Shown here: piece by piece, positions 16,976 to 24,591 of the stretch
Numbering within the stretch: position 1 is the stretch's first letter
Layout of the letters: the number at the start of each line of letters is the position of its first letter
Assembly: GCF_018835585.1 (NCBI RefSeq)
Contig: NZ_JAHGVE010000008.1
Coordinates: 124,001 to 188,000 of the forward strand
Direction of reading: 5' to 3'
From: Pelorhabdus rhamnosifermentans
GTDB lineage: Bacteria > Bacillota > Negativicutes > UMGS1260
Length of the DNA: 64,000 nucleotides
Program-made: the position numbers and the translations under genes
Notes under the pieces: generated by a model
Told to the model about the DNA's origin: nothing
Databases searched by the model: none
What the model saw: the letters and a program-made list of their open reading frames with translations, nothing else

Positions 16976-17022
16976 TCGTAGTCGTTGGCAAAAAAGATCT
17001 TGTGAAAACATAATAATCCCTC

Positions 17023-17079
17023 TTGACTGTCACCATAAAGGTGACATACAAATAAATGTTAAGTCACCTTTATGGTGAC
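17023..17079 (+). promoter_or_regulatory. twin 17-bp palindromic operators with promoter
   Basis: GTCACCATAAAGGTGAC (17029-17045) and GTCACCTTTATGGTGAC (17063-17079) are exact reverse complements and each is a 6-bp dyad with 5-bp centre. TTGACT (17023-17028) just before and TACAAA (17047-17052) between them could form a promoter with an 18-bp spacer. This is a repressor-controlled promoter of phage or Xre type, but no intact gene follows within 500 bp; a 20-codon frame starting MKSCRLYLEKRY at 17093 may be a remnant. Confidence 0.65.
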
Positions 17080-17354
17080 GAATGGCAATAAGATGAAAAG
17101 TTGTCGTTTGTATTTAGAAAAACGGTATGTGGATTTACAAAAGCGTAAGTCGTGAATATCCAAGCTAGACTGTAACAAATTATCGAATCGGTCGCCGCGG
17201 GTTAATAGAGATATGGATGCATGAAAAAGTGGGGTGGTGTTAGTTGCGCAAATCTTGGGAAGTGACTAAGGCGAAGAAAGTCGGATAAGAATCTTAGATT
17301 ACTAAAGCGAGAGAAGTTGGATAAGAAGCAAGCAATACTCTAAGAGATAAAAAA
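17080..17354. other. gap without recognisable gene
   Basis: No feature beyond a short 20-codon frame at 17093-17155 is seen between the twin operators and the 225-bp duplicated block. It is probably decayed sequence. Confidence 0.4.
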
Positions 17355-17577
17355 TGTTCTGTAAACTATGGAACCAGGAACTACGGACTTTACCGCTTCC
17401 TGGTTTTTGCTGTTTATGGGGTTTCACCTTCAATCGGTTTATTCCGGGTGGACATTTTTGCTATCTCCGGCAATTCCTAGATTGGGGTTGAGGACGGGCT
17501 GCTGGAAATAAACAGCGGGATTAAAATATGACTTGGCTCAAAAATTTAGCCTCACTCAAGCGAGTGGGGCTTATTTT
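17355..17577. repeat. ~225-bp duplicated intergenic block, copy B
   Basis: Partner of 3551-3776. In this copy the first hairpin (ACCAGGAA ... TTCCTGGT followed by TTTT, about 17371-17408) is intact and looks like a terminator, while copy A has lost the pairing. It ends with hairpin 17549-17570. Confidence 0.85.
17549..17575. terminator. bidirectional terminator hairpin
   Basis: GCCTCACTC (17549-17557) pairs with GAGTGGGGC (17562-17570), followed by TTATTTT rightward and TAAATTTTT leftward. It ends the leftward tctC transcript. Confidence 0.75.
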
Positions 17578-17604
17578 GATTGATGTGGTTTTGGCTAGCT
17601 TTAT

Positions 17605-18627
17605 CTATTGTTTTTGAGATTTGATTAAGTCTACAATGCCTGTTTCTTGGACAGCAGCGGTTAATTCTTTGTTTTCTACTAACCATTGTGTTTGTGATTC
17701 TTCAGGACCTAAATATTCATATTGTAGACCTATATTTTCAATATCTTTTTTGAATTCAGGGGCATTAATTATAGCCTTTAATCCTTCAGATAATTTGGCT
17801 TTTACATCGAGTGGTGTTTCTTTGGGTACTGCTATGCCCATTTTGACACCATAAACAATATCTATCCCTTGTTCTTTAAATGTTGGAATATTTGTGAAAA
17901 GTGAGCCAGTCAGGCGATATTTACCTGCTACGGCTAAAATTCTGACTGTCCCATTCTTCATTTGTTCTTTGATTACCCCGGGATTTGTAAATATAACTTG
18001 AACATGTCCACCTAATAAGGCAGCCATTACCTCTACCGAGCCTTGAAAGGGAACCTGATTCATAATAATACCAGTTTTCTTAGTAAAAGTTTCGCCCATA
18101 ATATGGGGAATTGAACCAGTACCAGCGTGACCAAACTTTAATTGTCCTGGATGCTGCTTAGCGTAACTAATAAGATCATCAACAGATTGCCATGGTTGGT
18201 TAGTTTGAACAGCCATGACGTATGGAGTAGATGTAATTTGCGCTAGGGGTTCTAACGCGGTTGAGTAATCATATTTCGTAGATACAAATAAGGGTTGTAA
18301 AAATAATTCAGAAGTCGAGAGACCGATCGTATAACCATCAGGGTTGGAACTAGCCAGTTCATTCAAACCAATAGTAGTTGTTCCCCCAGGTTTGTTAACA
18401 ATCGTTAATGGTTGACCTAAATCTTTTAAGGCCGATTTTTCTAAAATTCGAGCTGTTAAATCTGCAGCCGTTCCTACGCTCCACGGTACAATTAAAGTAA
18501 TAGGTTTATCAGGATATTTTTCAACCTTAGGCTTAATGACAGTTGAACTTTGCATGCTTGTATAGCCTCCAATCATTATTGAAATAAGTAAAAAGGCTGC
18601 CAACAAAAATAACGGTTTTCGTCGCAC
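17605..18627 (-). CDS. TctC/Bug-family solute receptor lacking the lipobox cysteine
   Basis: This 340-residue paralog of the protein at 11749 starts at GTG 18627. Its signal sequence is nearly the same (FLLISIMIGG) but the lipobox Cys is replaced by Tyr (IGGYTSMQ), so lipid anchoring should fail. Ligand loops KPITLIVPWSVGTAADLTAR and VNKPGGTTTIG are present. The gene is otherwise intact. It may be released after cleavage elsewhere, stay as a signal-anchored protein, or be on the way to decay. No membrane partner genes are nearby. Confidence 0.88.
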   Translation of the reverse strand: MRRKPLFLLAAFLLISIMIGGYTSMQSSTVIKPKVEKYPDKPITLIVPWSVGTAADLTARILEKSALKDLGQPLTIVNKPGGTTTIGLNELASSNPDGYTIGLSTSELFLQPLFVSTKYDYSTALEPLAQITSTPYVMAVQTNQPWQSVDDLISYAKQHPGQLKFGHAGTGSIPHIMGETFTKKTGIIMNQVPFQGSVEVMAALLGGHVQVIFTNPGVIKEQMKNGTVRILAVAGKYRLTGSLFTNIPTFKEQGIDIVYGVKMGIAVPKETPLDVKAKLSEGLKAIINAPEFKKDIENIGLQYEYLGPEESQTQWLVENKELTAAVQETGIVDLIKSQKQ

Positions 18628-18655
18628 ATAAACACCTCCTAACTTCCAAAATACT

Positions 18656-18711
18656 ACATTTAAAAGGAAAATCCTTCAATTAAATGTAAATTGATGTACA
18701 ATATTGTGTAT
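18656..18711 (-). promoter_or_regulatory. conserved upstream dyads of tctC genes, copy 2
   Basis: CATTTAA and TTAAATG form the dyad (about 18657-18686) and TACAATATTGTGTA lies at 18697-18710, as before the gene at 11749. Conservation of both elements supports shared control. Confidence 0.55.
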
Positions 18712-18713
18712 TT

Positions 18714-18824
18714 ATGGATGTAGAAGTAATTAACATAGATTTAAACAATGTACCGACTGCAATAAAAAAACTTCTAGCGAGTTTGCTGGAGGCTTTATAT
18801 CGTATCGATTATAATGAAGCCTAA
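18714..18824 (+). other. 36-residue reading frame, possible small gene
   Basis: ATG 18714 to TAA 18824 encodes MDVEVINIDLNNVPTAIKKL followed by an amphipathic helix-like end. There is no convincing SD and it begins inside the tctC upstream region, so it may be a remnant. The following stretch to 19259 contains no gene I can support. Confidence 0.3.
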
Positions 18825-19259
18825 GGAAAAGATATAAAGGGCGGCTGTGGACCGATATTGAATGATAAAATGACGAAGCGTCTTTTCTGCCTGCGCTGAC
18901 CTAAATAAAAAGGTATTCAGATTATCAGGTTGAAATTGACTTAATATAAGTTGCTACTATTTTAGGAATAGGCCCAAGAATAGATGAAAGCAGGCTATTA
19001 TGAATTTTATATCTGCCAAAGAGCACTATAACTTATTGATATGGTAGGAAGATGATTCTGAGGCAAGAGTAAAAATACAGAAGACCATTTAACTTAAAAA
19101 ATGCGATAGGTTTACAGCAGCTTGATTGTGTAACTAGAAATAAGTACATAAGAATATTTAAAAGAAACATAACTTATCGATTTGACAAATTGAAGACTCA
19201 CAGAAATTAATCGAGAAATTGTTTTAAAGGCATAAGCGGGATGGCAATAACCCCGTCCC

Positions 19260-19880
19260 GTGCGCCAAGAAGCGCACGGAGTATAGCGGGTGAGAATCCC
19301 GCCTGAGAAGGCCTAGCCAGTCACTCAGTATCCAGCCTTGGGACTGAAGCGGTAACGCCAAGTCTAAGCGTAGGCAGGAAAGGTAGTAGGCCGAAAGCAC
19401 AAGTTGAAGATGTAGAACCCCGAAATGGTTGATATTGGGAAAGGTCGATGCATGGGACGAGCAGAAGACAACACTGAGTCTAGCGAAGAAGGCAAGCTAG
19501 ATGCGGCGCCCCGGGGTCGAAGGTCTTGGCATGCTACACATTGTTACTCCGTGTGAACTTGGGAGACCCTGCCGCCCTCCAAGGGAGTATGGCGGACAAG
19601 TTGAAGACGAGGAAGCCAAATAGTCGGCAGGGAGTCGGATTACGTCATAATTTTACTGATGAGGCGGGGTAATGCTCGCAGAAGGAAGGGCGTAACATAG
19701 CAGTGCCCTTGAAAAGGGAAACAATGCTGAACTGGAGGCAGAAGAAACATTGGAAACAAAACTAACAAGGATAGCCGAACAGCCAAACAACGACCAAGAA
19801 TCAAATTGCAAACCTTGATACATGTTATTGACGAAGAAAGTCTGAAAGTAGCACATAGCTGCATTAAATCAACTTATTAA
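19260..19880 (+). mobile_element. group II intron 3, 5' part with start of its encoded protein
   Basis: A third intron class begins GTGCGCCAAGAAGCGCAC directly after the hairpin-like GCGGGATGGCAATAACCCCGT. Landmarks include GCGGGTGAGAATCCCGCC, AGCCAGTCACTCAGTATCC and GCGGTAACGCC. From about 19750 the sequence resembles the start of the intron protein (TRIAEQPNNDQ ... then frameshifted LIHVIDEESL). The rest of the protein and the 3' domains are missing; the WYL gene starts just beyond. It is a dead fragment. Confidence 0.75.
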
Positions 19881-19895
19881 TCATGGAGGGGGCAT

Positions 19896-20858
19896 ATGGC
19901 AAAAAACGATAATATGCTAGCAATTTTGTGGATGTTAAATTCAGGTGTAAAAATAACTGCAAAGCAAATAGCGGAAAAATTAGAGATAAATATACGAACC
20001 GTGTATCGTTATATTGATTCACTCTGCGCAAGTGGAGTACCAATTGTTTCAGATACAGGGCAGAAAGGTGGATATAGTTTACTGAACAATTTTATCCATG
20101 CACCTTTGGTTTTCGATATTGAAGAACAAAAAGCGCTGCTTCATGCTGCCGTATTTGCCAACGAAGCGGGATACCCTTTCAGTGAGTCGTTAAACAATGC
20201 AACACAAAAATTAAAAATGTATTCAAACCGGGAACAGGAAAACATCCTCAATCGCCACTTAGCCGGTTTCGAAGTGATAAACCGTGATATTGCCTCATCT
20301 GTTAAATTGATATTGGAAGAACTGGAGCGAGCTGTAGCAAACGAATATTCTGTAGAAATTGAATACCGTACAAGCCATGAAGAACAACCACGGTCAAGAG
20401 TGATTGACCCTTATGGAATTCTCTATTGGAATAATAAATGGTATACGATTGGATTTTGTCATCTTCGAAACGGAATTAGAAGCTTTCGTGCTGAACGGAT
20501 TTTACATATAAAGCAAACACAAAGGATATTTAAGCGTCCTGAAGCCTTTTCAGCTAGGGAGTTTTTTTTACAAAATCTTTTGCCTGATCCAGAAAGCAAG
20601 GATGGAATGATTTCAATAATTATCAAAGGTAGAGCAGAAGCTTTGGACGATCTGTGCATCCATTGGTTTTTAGGTCATCATCTGAAAGAGAGGACTTCGA
20701 GTCAAGCGACCTTTTTACTTGACGAAAGAGCAGTCCATGCATATGTACCCAATTTTCTCCTACCCTACGGAAAGGCTATTCAAGTGATTGAGCCGCAGAG
20801 TTTGAAGAAAAAACTTGTTTCTGTTGCAGCGGAATTAATGGAATATTATCAATTATAG
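19896..20858 (+). CDS. HTH-WYL transcriptional regulator (YafY/DeoR type)
   Basis: 320 residues from ATG 19896 (SD GGAGGGGG). The N-terminal HTH_11 domain (about 5-60, KQIAEKLEINIRTVYRYIDSL) is followed by a WYL domain (about 140-225) with VIDPYGILYWNNKWYTIGF and FRAERI, then a WCX-type C-terminal part. WYL proteins sense nucleotides or DNA ends and often control defence or repair genes. The next gene, a DJ-1/PfpI protein, is separated by a terminator, so its target is unclear. Confidence 0.9.
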   Translation: MAKNDNMLAILWMLNSGVKITAKQIAEKLEINIRTVYRYIDSLCASGVPIVSDTGQKGGYSLLNNFIHAPLVFDIEEQKALLHAAVFANEAGYPFSESLNNATQKLKMYSNREQENILNRHLAGFEVINRDIASSVKLILEELERAVANEYSVEIEYRTSHEEQPRSRVIDPYGILYWNNKWYTIGFCHLRNGIRSFRAERILHIKQTQRIFKRPEAFSAREFFLQNLLPDPESKDGMISIIIKGRAEALDDLCIHWFLGHHLKERTSSQATFLLDERAVHAYVPNFLLPYGKAIQVIEPQSLKKKLVSVAAELMEYYQL

Positions 20859-20860
20859 AT

Positions 20861-20897
20861 AGCTTCGCTGACAGTAGTTGTCAGTGAAGCTGTTTTA
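20861..20897 (+). terminator. rho-independent terminator
   Basis: AGCTTCGCTGACA pairs with TGTCAGTGAAGCT around GTAGT, followed by GTTTTAT. It lies directly after the WYL regulator. Confidence 0.8.
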
Positions 20898-20977
20898 TCA
20901 TGGAGATAAACATCGTTCTTTATCATGTATGGACGTTTGATTAACGCTCAATAAATATCAAAATGGGGGACATGCAA

Positions 20978-21604
20978 ATGAATAATACTGTTTATCTTTA
21001 TGTGTTTGATACGATGGCAGATTGGGAAATAGGGTATTTAACTGCTGAACTGAACTCAGGTAGATATTATAAGAAAGGATTAGCTCCATCAAAAATTGTT
21101 ACTGTGGGTATTGAAAAAACTCCTGTCACTACAATGGGAGGCTTGAAAATATTACCGGATGTTAACCTGGACGGGTGCAACATCGAAAATGCAGATGCTT
21201 TGATTTTACCTGGCGGTAATACTTGGACAGAAACAATTCATGAACCTATATTGGCAAAGGCAGAGCAGTGTTTAATGGAAGGTCTTATTGTAGCAGCGAT
21301 TTGTGGCTCTACAGTAGGTCTTGCTAGGAAAGGGTTGCTTGAATCGAGCTGGCATACAAGCAATGACTTAAACTATCTTAAGATGATCTGCCCGAACTAT
21401 GCAGGAGAAAAGTACTATAAGCAGGAGTCTGCCGTAACTGACGGAAAACTGATAACTGCTTCTGGAATAGCTCCGTTGGAATTTTCCTTACATGTCTTAA
21501 GAGCTTTAGATGTATTTTCTGAAAAAACATTAGATGCCTGGTATAATCTTTATAAGACTCATGAATCCGGATATTTTTATGAGTTGATGAATTCAATCCA
21601 ATAA
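20978..21604 (+). CDS. DJ-1/PfpI-family (type 1 glutamine amidotransferase-like) protein
   Basis: 208 residues starting at ATG 20978, 7 nt after SD GGGGGA; the earlier ATGs at 20963 and 20972 overlap or crowd the SD. The fold signature is clear: YLYVFDTMADWEIGYL at the start, ALILPGGNTW, and the nucleophile elbow AAICGSTVGLA with Cys. Members act as chaperones, proteases or glyoxalase-like enzymes. There is no operon partner. Confidence 0.85.
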   Translation: MNNTVYLYVFDTMADWEIGYLTAELNSGRYYKKGLAPSKIVTVGIEKTPVTTMGGLKILPDVNLDGCNIENADALILPGGNTWTETIHEPILAKAEQCLMEGLIVAAICGSTVGLARKGLLESSWHTSNDLNYLKMICPNYAGEKYYKQESAVTDGKLITASGIAPLEFSLHVLRALDVFSEKTLDAWYNLYKTHESGYFYELMNSIQ

Positions 21605-21873
21605 CGAGTGTATAATGCATGTTATCCTTTGGCAACTTGCGTTGCTGATGTTAAGCTTTTGTTGAAAGGCTATTATACCAGCAATGGGCTTCTAGCATAA
21701 GACGGCATCTTTGTTGTATGCTCAAGTCACCCTGTACTTGGAAACATAACAATGCTAAAATTGAATATAATGAGCGACAAATGCTCCGCTGTAGACATTT
21801 CGCAGGACGACGTAAACAAAAGTATGATTCGCTGCCCTAAAACTTCGATCAGCGAATCATATCCATAATATAT

Positions 21874-21896
21874 GCAGCCCTAGTGGCTGCTTTTTA
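21874..21896 (+). terminator. rho-independent terminator
   Basis: GCAGCC-CTAGT-GGCTGC followed by five T. A second inverted repeat lies just upstream (ATGATTCGCTG, about 21821-21831, with CAGCGAATCAT at 21850-21860). Neither follows an intact gene closely. Confidence 0.75.
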
Positions 21897-22621
21897 ACGT
21901 GGATTTTTCAGAAATGTTGACGTTACATATATATGGAATATTACGGTTAATTGTTACGATTTTCTGTTCCATTACTACACATACCCCTGCACCTGCACTA
22001 GCAAATTGGACCGGTACTATCATGGATAAGTGGAATGAAGGGCCTGTCACTTTTCTAAAGGTTTTACGCGACTTCGATAAAAAGGAAGTCGTGTTTCATA
22101 AAGGTTATATTTTTTCGCATGCGGCCGATAAGCTGAAACTGGCTTAGCAGAAAATAATGCCGGATAATATCGGCTTATTCGCTGATACCATCCGGCATTA
22201 TTTTCCTTAGCGTACGCTAAATCGGTCATTGCAGGGGAAAATTTTGCTTAGCGTACGAAATCCGCGTTTTGCTGGCGAGACCCCCTAAAAGACAATAGCT
22301 TCCCGTACCGATCACGCAGTAGAGATAAGTTAGCGCAATTAGCGCAAGCATCCTGTCGATAGCTTGTGCTGAACGCAGTACAACAACAGCATTATCAATC
22401 CCATTCAAGTAAAAATAAGTAAGCGAAGCAATCTTTCGATTGCTCCACTTACTTATTTTATTATTGTACTTTGCCTTCTTCTGAACATGCACGTGCTAAC
22501 CAACTGGATGCGGAACCACTTATCAAGTTGATTGCAGAATGTACCCTAGAAACCCAAAGAAATTATTGTAGGCTGAAGCCGTTTCTAACTTTTTCCCAGA
22601 ATTATCATTACCTAAACATAT
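21897..22621. other. gene-poor stretch with strong hairpins
   Basis: No convincing gene is seen. It contains a perfect 16-bp inverted repeat (22150-22165 with 22190-22205), the 14-bp palindrome TTAGCGTACGCTAA (22207-22220) with a partial repeat CTTAGCGTACG at about 22243, and a terminator-like stem at 22413-22458. A frame over 21899-22147 has no SD and no recognisable family. This looks like relic DNA. Confidence 0.5.
22413..22459. terminator. terminator-like hairpin
   Basis: AATAAGTAAG-CGAAGCAATC pairs with GATTGCTCCA-CTTACTTATT around TTTC, followed by TTA TTATT. It may serve leftward or rightward transcripts. Confidence 0.55.
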
Positions 22622-23260
22622 TTATTGAAAAAGCCGGTAACATGTGGTCTTTCCCTTACCTTCTTGAATAAGCTGCCCATTTTTCATCATTTTTTTTAAC
22701 AGGCGGCCACTTGTTGTCTGTCCGATACTTAACAGCTTTTCAACTTCCTTCCGTGTAACCCTACCTTGTTTTCTGGCCAGCTGCATTACTTTTTCCGCTT
22801 GGCTGTCACTTTCATCGCTTAACTGTTTTTTCTCAGTCTGAGCATTGAGATTTGGCAGGATAATCTTAAAAGCATTATCTGATGTTTCAATCTGCGGCGT
22901 CTTTCCGCTTCCTTCATAAGCATTCATAATCTTTCGCATACCAGTTCCGTAGGCTTCAATCAGTTCCAAACGATAAAACACATTTGCCAGCTTTGTGTTA
23001 CGGCAAACAGAAATACCCATCAGCACGTCATTCAATGTTACCCCGGAAACAAGACCGCCAATTGAAGTAAATTCTATTCTATCGTTATAGATACTGATGA
23101 GCGTGCTGGCTCTGAACGAGTATTCCCGGTGTACAAGGGAATTTAGCAAGGCCTCCCTGACAGCCACCTCAGGGTAATCCCTGGTATCGATACGCCGCAG
23201 CTTATCAAAAGTGGAGCGGGTCTGATTGTGAAAATCGATATAATCATAAACCTCTGCCAT
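22622..23260 (-). pseudogene. truncated AlbA_2/HATPase_c_4-type regulator, C-terminal half
   Basis: The 212 residues correspond to the C-terminal part of the roughly 450-500-residue ATP-binding regulators that start with an AlbA_2 (Schlafen-like) domain. Visible are YPEVAVREALLNSLVHREYS, DRIEFTSIGGL, KLANVFYRLELIEAYGTGMRKI and a C-terminal winged helix (RVTRKEVEKLLSIGQTTSGRLLKKM). Homology extends upstream of ATG 23260 as SGSLFKQ and then stops at the promoter-like repeat, so the gene is 5'-truncated. A new promoter at the junction could still express it. No SD is seen. Confidence 0.7.
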
Positions 23261-23286
23261 CTGTTTAAACAGAGAGCCGGACTTAT

Positions 23287-23338
23287 ATTCTAACCATTCT
23301 AACCATTCTTGTCAACTTTTTGGTTAGAATGGTTAGCT
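23287..23338. promoter_or_regulatory. 15-bp inverted repeat with embedded leftward promoter
   Basis: CTAACCATTCTAACC (23290-23304) is repeated inverted at 23322-23336. On the minus strand TTGACA (23310-23315), a 17-bp spacer and TAGAAT (23287-23292) make a strong promoter, with one arm of the repeat covering spacer and -10. On the plus strand the same stem is followed by six T and could terminate. Operator and terminator readings are both possible. Confidence 0.6.
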
Positions 23339-23478
23339 TTTTTGGGGGATAGGGCACTGGATGGATATGAAAAGGCAGCTTCACATGTTTAAAACTCATG
23401 ACAAGATAGATTGCCTGTAATTGGATTTTTTGACGGAATAGTAGAAGCTGAAGCATTTATTACTGCTGACATTCTTTT

Positions 23479-23663
23479 TTATTCGTTCCCAAACAATTTT
23501 ACCCAGGTACTTTTTAAAATTTGAATACTATCATTTTCCCGTTGGTTAACCGTGTGCGCGTGAAACCCATATAGCTTGCCGAATTCCTTTTTCGTCAGTC
23601 CCAGGCTTTCACGCAACCCCCGTATTTGCTGACCTTGTCCATTGTATAAACTATGATTACCCT
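23479..23663 (-). pseudogene. Xre-type HTH fragment
   Basis: A minus-strand frame without a start codon reads GQGQQIRGLRESLGLTKKEF then GKLYGFHAHTVNQRE and ends WVKLFGNE-stop at 23479. This is a helix-turn-helix of the Cro/C1 type of about 60 residues. It lies downstream of the intact Xre repressor and may be a second, dead copy. Confidence 0.55.
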
Positions 23664-23684
23664 TTTTGGGGGCTAATCATAGTT
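23649..23684 (-). repeat. 11-bp inverted repeat after the Xre gene
   Basis: AACTATGATTA and TAATCATAGTT flank a C/G-rich loop just past the stop at 23686. It may be a weak terminator, as no long T-run follows. Confidence 0.5.
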
Positions 23685-23685
23685 A

Positions 23686-24087
23686 TTACAGTTTTTTTTC
23701 ATCGTGAGCGGCATAGTATTCTTTAAATGCAGTCTTGAACTGTACTTTTGTCCAACCGCGTAGATCGGGATCGTCGCTTTCCATTAAGTCTCTTAATATA
23801 GCTATCATATTTTTTAAGTCGGGGTCAGAAATTGCCTCGACTTTTTGTGCTTTGTCGTCTATAAGAACTATTCCTTTTAATAACCATTCCAAAGAAACGT
23901 TATAAAAATTGGACACTTTAAACAAATATTCTAGACTTGGCTTCTTTCCGTGCTCGCAATCTCTTACATATCCATACTTATAGCCAAGCGGTTCACCAAA
24001 TGCTGTCTGAGACAATTTGGCGCGGACTTCTCTTAATCGTATTCCAATTTCTTTATAGTTGGGTTCAGCTTGGTCGAGATTATCCAT
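23686..24087 (-). CDS. Xre/Cro-C1 family repressor
   Basis: The 133-residue protein begins at ATG 24087, 8 nt after AGAGGA; the ATG at 24096 overlaps the SD. The N-terminal HTH (about residues 10-60) reads IRLREVRAKLSQTAFGEPLGY ending in DCEHGKKPSLEYL, a phage-repressor type. The C-terminal half is acidic and helical with no peptidase motif. It is likely the relic immunity or control gene of an integrated element. Its target may be the divergent region toward 24.2 kb. Confidence 0.75.
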   Translation of the reverse strand: MDNLDQAEPNYKEIGIRLREVRAKLSQTAFGEPLGYKYGYVRDCEHGKKPSLEYLFKVSNFYNVSLEWLLKGIVLIDDKAQKVEAISDPDLKNMIAILRDLMESDDPDLRGWTKVQFKTAFKEYYAAHDEKKL

Positions 24088-24219
24088 GGGTACCATCCTC
24101 TTTTATCTCTAATAGGAGTTAATTTTCGTTGACTTCGGCGTCTATAGGATATATAATTAATTTGCAAGTATAAATTTGTATATTTAGTATCTTCAAAAAA
24201 ATATCGCATCACACATGCG

Positions 24220-24315
24220 ATGAAAGGAGGCAAAAAAGCGCAGCAGAAGCCTGCCAAAGCCCCCAGCGTTCGGGACGCTTATGCCAAAAGAAAAAGTCTA
24301 TCATTACTTAGCTGA
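24220..24315 (+). other. short basic reading frame
   Basis: ATG 24220 to TGA about 24315 encodes 31 residues, Lys-rich (MKGGKKAQQKPAKAPSVRD). The sequence AAAGGAGG lies inside rather than before the frame. It could be a remnant or a tiny DNA-binding peptide; weak evidence. Confidence 0.25.
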
Positions 24316-24319
24316 GTTG

Positions 24320-24403
24320 GTCATTTACGGTTTGTGACGAAACCCTAAATGACGCTGAAATACAGTACAACTTGCAGCTGTGTTTCAGTGCGCCCTGATG
24401 GCG
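24320..24403 (+). ncRNA. candidate structured leader RNA upstream of the polyol operon
   Basis: Three consecutive stems can form: GTCATTTA-C-GGTTT with AAACC-C-TAAATGAC (24320-24353), CTGAAATACAG with CTGTGTTTCAG (24355-24388), and GCC with GGC (24391-24402). The first is almost perfect over 13 pairs. No known class is recognised. It ends about 190 bp before the aldolase gene and may be a regulatory leader or a mobile-element relic. Confidence 0.4.
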
Positions 24404-24476
24404 ATAACGTCTCAAGACATACGGGTGTAAAAATTTTCTAATCATTTTTATTATACCGTATCTTTCAGAAAACGTA

Positions 24477-24567
24477 AACCGCATAACATCATGCGGTTTG
24501 TGTAGCGGAAAGGAGAATGCAAAAATCGTATGATATGTTTTTTAATGAGTTTTTAAAGATGTTTTAA
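24477..24567 (+). promoter_or_regulatory. hairpin and 16-codon leader frame before the polyol operon
   Basis: AACCGCAT-AACATC-ATGCGGTT is a stem at about 24477-24499. It is followed by AAAGGAG and a frame MQKSYDMFFNEFLKMF (ATG about 24517 to TAA about 24567), 25 bp before the aldolase gene. It could be a leader peptide, but the SD-to-ATG spacing is short. Confidence 0.35.
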
Positions 24568-24591
24568 ATAAAATGTACAAGGAGGCAAAGT

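Noticed and set aside
19640-19864. Leftward frames of about 70 codons
   Set aside because: They overlap the third intron remnant in antisense and show no family match.
21899-22147. 82-codon rightward frame as a gene
   Set aside because: No SD, starts directly in a terminator T-run, and the sequence resembles no family.
24320-24403. Integron attC site
   Set aside because: No R and L box consensus and no integrase gene in the window.
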